Assembly: GCA_019508105.1 (NCBI GenBank)
Contig: JAEKMB010000264.1
Location: 1 to 7,630, forward strand
Origin: Alphaproteobacteria bacterium
GTDB lineage: Bacteria; Pseudomonadota; Alphaproteobacteria; Micropepsales; Micropepsaceae
Reading direction: 5' to 3'
Length of the DNA: 7,630 nt
In this document: one piece after another, positions 6,641 to 7,630 of the stretch
How the letters are laid out: each line of letters begins with the position of its first letter
Numbering within the stretch: the stretch's first letter is position 1
Made by a program: the position numbers and the translations under genes
The notes under the pieces: model-generated
Told to the model about the DNA's origin: nothing
Databases searched by the model: none
What the model saw: only the letters and a program-made list of their open reading frames with translations

Positions 6641-7120
6641 TTACTGCGCCGCCATCGGCATGTGCAACGTCACCATCGCCAGCTCGCCCTGCACGTCGGC
6701 ATACTGGTGCGGGGTGTTGGGCGGCACCATGATGTAATCACCTTTCGCCACCTTGCGCGAGGTGCCGCCGGTGATGCCGCTGCCGCCCATATTGGCGCCA
6801 TTGTCCTTCGGCTCTATCAGCGTTCCACCCGTGATGAGCGTGCAGCCGCCGGCGATGATATAGATGAACTCGGCCTGGGCCTTGTGCACACTGGCGCTGG
6901 GCGGGCTGCCGGGGATGCGATATTCCAGTTGCGCCGGATAGGGCCCCACCGTGACCAGCACCACGACATTGTTGCCGGGCTTCTTCTCGGCCCGCACCTT
7001 GGCCAGGGCGGCATCCACCTCGGCGGCGCCGGCGAACAGCTTCGCCGGCATCGGCGCCCTTTCCTGCGCCGCCGCCGGCAATGCCAGCGCCAGTACCGCA
7101 GCGGCTACAATCATCTTCAT
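6641..7120 (-). CDS. Exported cupin-domain protein
   Basis: The 159-residue product has a Sec signal peptide ([18 protein letters not shown], cleavage near 18-19), so it should act in the periplasm, and then a single cupin barrel. Cupin motif 1 is [23 protein letters not shown] (77-99) with His79 and Glu84, and motif 2 is [15 protein letters not shown] (126-140) with His138. The usual motif 1 has two histidines (HxH); here the second is Ala81, so metal binding, if any, would use a reduced ligand set. Gln82 could contribute. The stretch between the motifs is longer than usual and glycine-rich (about 107-120). The substrate is unknown; similar small exported cupins are annotated only by domain. 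The start has a strong Shine-Dalgarno sequence and the other in-frame ATG (codon 3) is worse placed. The gene is convergent with uvrD and divergent from prmA, so it is probably monocistronic. Confidence 0.85.
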   Translation of the reverse strand: MKMIVAAAVLALALPAAAQERAPMPAKLFAGAAEVDAALAKVRAEKKPGNNVVVLVTVGPYPAQLEYRIPGSPPSASVHKAQAEFIYIIAGGCTLITGGTLIEPKDNGANMGGSGITGGTSRKVAKGDYIMVPPNTPHQYADVQGELAMVTLHMPMAAQ

Positions 7121-7124
7121 GCCA

Positions 7125-7132
7125 TCCTCCCC
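7125..7132 (-). promoter_or_regulatory. Strong ribosome binding site of the cupin gene
   Basis: On the minus strand GGGGAGGA lies four bases before the ATG, with its GGAGG core about six bases from it. It is the clearest Shine-Dalgarno sequence in the window; most other genes here have none that I can recognise. It fixes the start at 7120 rather than at the in-frame ATG two codons later. Confidence 0.7.
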
Positions 7133-7137
7133 ATTTC

Positions 7138-7153
7138 GGCCGGTTGACCGGCC
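7138..7153. promoter_or_regulatory. Inverted repeat in the cupin-prmA divergent gap, overlapping a -35-like TTGACC
   Basis: GGCCGGT-TG-ACCGGCC has perfect 7-bp arms around two bases and sits in the 76-bp gap between the divergent cupin and prmA starts. TTGACC (7144-7149), within the repeat, is a fair -35 for prmA, with CATACC at 7167-7172 as a weak -10 after a 17-base spacer. The repeat could be an operator, or simply a chance event in GC-rich DNA. Confidence 0.3.
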
Positions 7154-7196
7154 CCGCCACCCGCGGCATACCGCCCCGGCATTATCCGGTCAGCCT

Positions 7197-7630
7197 ATGC
7201 CCTCACCGCCTTTGTGGAAAGCCTCGGTCCAGCTCAGCAAGGCTGAGGCCGCTAACGTCGCCGCCGCGCTGGAGCTGGACGGCAGCGCCCAGGCGGTGCT
7301 GATCGCCGAAGAGCCTTTTGCCGATCATGCCGTGGTAGAGGCGCTCTATACCCACGTCCCCGACGCCGCCTATCTGTCGCGCATCACCGGGCTTGCCATC
7401 GCCGTCGCGCCGCTGCCCGACCAGGACTGGATCAAGCTCAGCCAGGAAGGCCTGCCCCCGGTGCGGGCGGGGCGCTTCTTCGTCTATGGCGCCCATGACG
7501 CCGGCACCATACCGCATGGTGTGATCCCCATGCGGATCGAGGCCGGCCTGGCCTTCGGCACTGGCCATCACGAAACCACCGCGCTGTGCCTTGGTGTGCT
7601 CAGCGAGCTGGCCAACAGGCGCGCTTTCCG
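7197..7630 (+). CDS. prmA: Ribosomal protein L11 methyltransferase, 3' end outside window
   Basis: PrmA trimethylates several amino groups of ribosomal protein L11 using S-adenosylmethionine. The window holds the first 144 codons, which stay open to the edge; the full protein is usually near 290 residues. The N-terminal substrate-recognition domain ([20 protein letters not shown], 7-26) is followed by [27 protein letters not shown] (72-98), whose DW and F-V-G pattern is typical. The hallmark [19 protein letters not shown] follows at 114-132; its GTGxHxTT loop lies at the entry to the SAM site. Motif I of the methyltransferase fold (DxGCGSG) lies beyond the edge. The ATG at 7197 gives the usual N-terminus, about seven residues before the first conserved strand, though no Shine-Dalgarno sequence is apparent. 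It is divergent from the cupin gene, and loss of PrmA is tolerated in E. coli. Confidence 0.92.
   Translation, partial: MPSPPLWKASVQLSKAEAANVAAALELDGSAQAVLIAEEPFADHAVVEALYTHVPDAAYLSRITGLAIAVAPLPDQDWIKLSQEGLPPVRAGRFFVYGAHDAGTIPHGVIPMRIEAGLAFGTGHHETTALCLGVLSELANRRAF

Noticed and set aside
6593..7147. 184-codon plus-strand open frame opposite the cupin gene
   Set aside because: It starts inside the repeat and is antisense to a cupin protein with a clear signal peptide, domain motifs and Shine-Dalgarno sequence.

Overview
The window is 7.6 kb of GC-rich chromosomal DNA, densely packed with genes and mostly housekeeping in character. Four clues point to an alphaproteobacterium: a GTTC-N7-GTTC LexA box (the alphaproteobacterial type of SOS operator) just upstream of a UvrD helicase, a DUF4169-type small basic protein, an alphaproteobacterial-type ribbon-helix-helix protein, and fumC in the same cluster. 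The order or genus cannot be told from the sequence alone.

Layout. A plus-strand run of tightly spaced genes covers 57-4140: fumC (class II fumarase), then a broken cytochrome c-like periplasmic gene, a spermidine-synthase-like SAM-fold protein, a small ribbon-helix-helix protein, a glutathione S-transferase and the DUF4169 protein. Spacings are 12, -4, -4, 9 and -8 bp, so the run looks like one operon. A short gap (4141-4203) holds a small hairpin and the LexA box. uvrD follows at 4204-6531 and probably forms its own SOS-inducible unit. Between uvrD and the convergent cupin gene lies a REP/MITE-like inverted repeat (6540-6621) built of two hairpins, plus a separate candidate terminator for the cupin gene. 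The exported cupin protein is on the minus strand (6641-7120). It is divergent from prmA (ribosomal protein L11 methyltransferase), which starts at 7197 and runs off the window end.

How the genes relate. fumC serves the TCA cycle, uvrD serves nucleotide-excision and mismatch repair under likely LexA control, and prmA modifies the ribosome. The small genes behind fumC are conserved but poorly characterised. The most notable points are an internal deletion with frameshift that appears to have removed the heme-binding part of the cytochrome-like gene, the well-formed SOS box at uvrD, and the structure-preserving differences between the two arms of the intergenic repeat. I see no CRISPR array, tRNA, rRNA, transposase, phage gene or defence system, and no clear candidate for a wholly new system.
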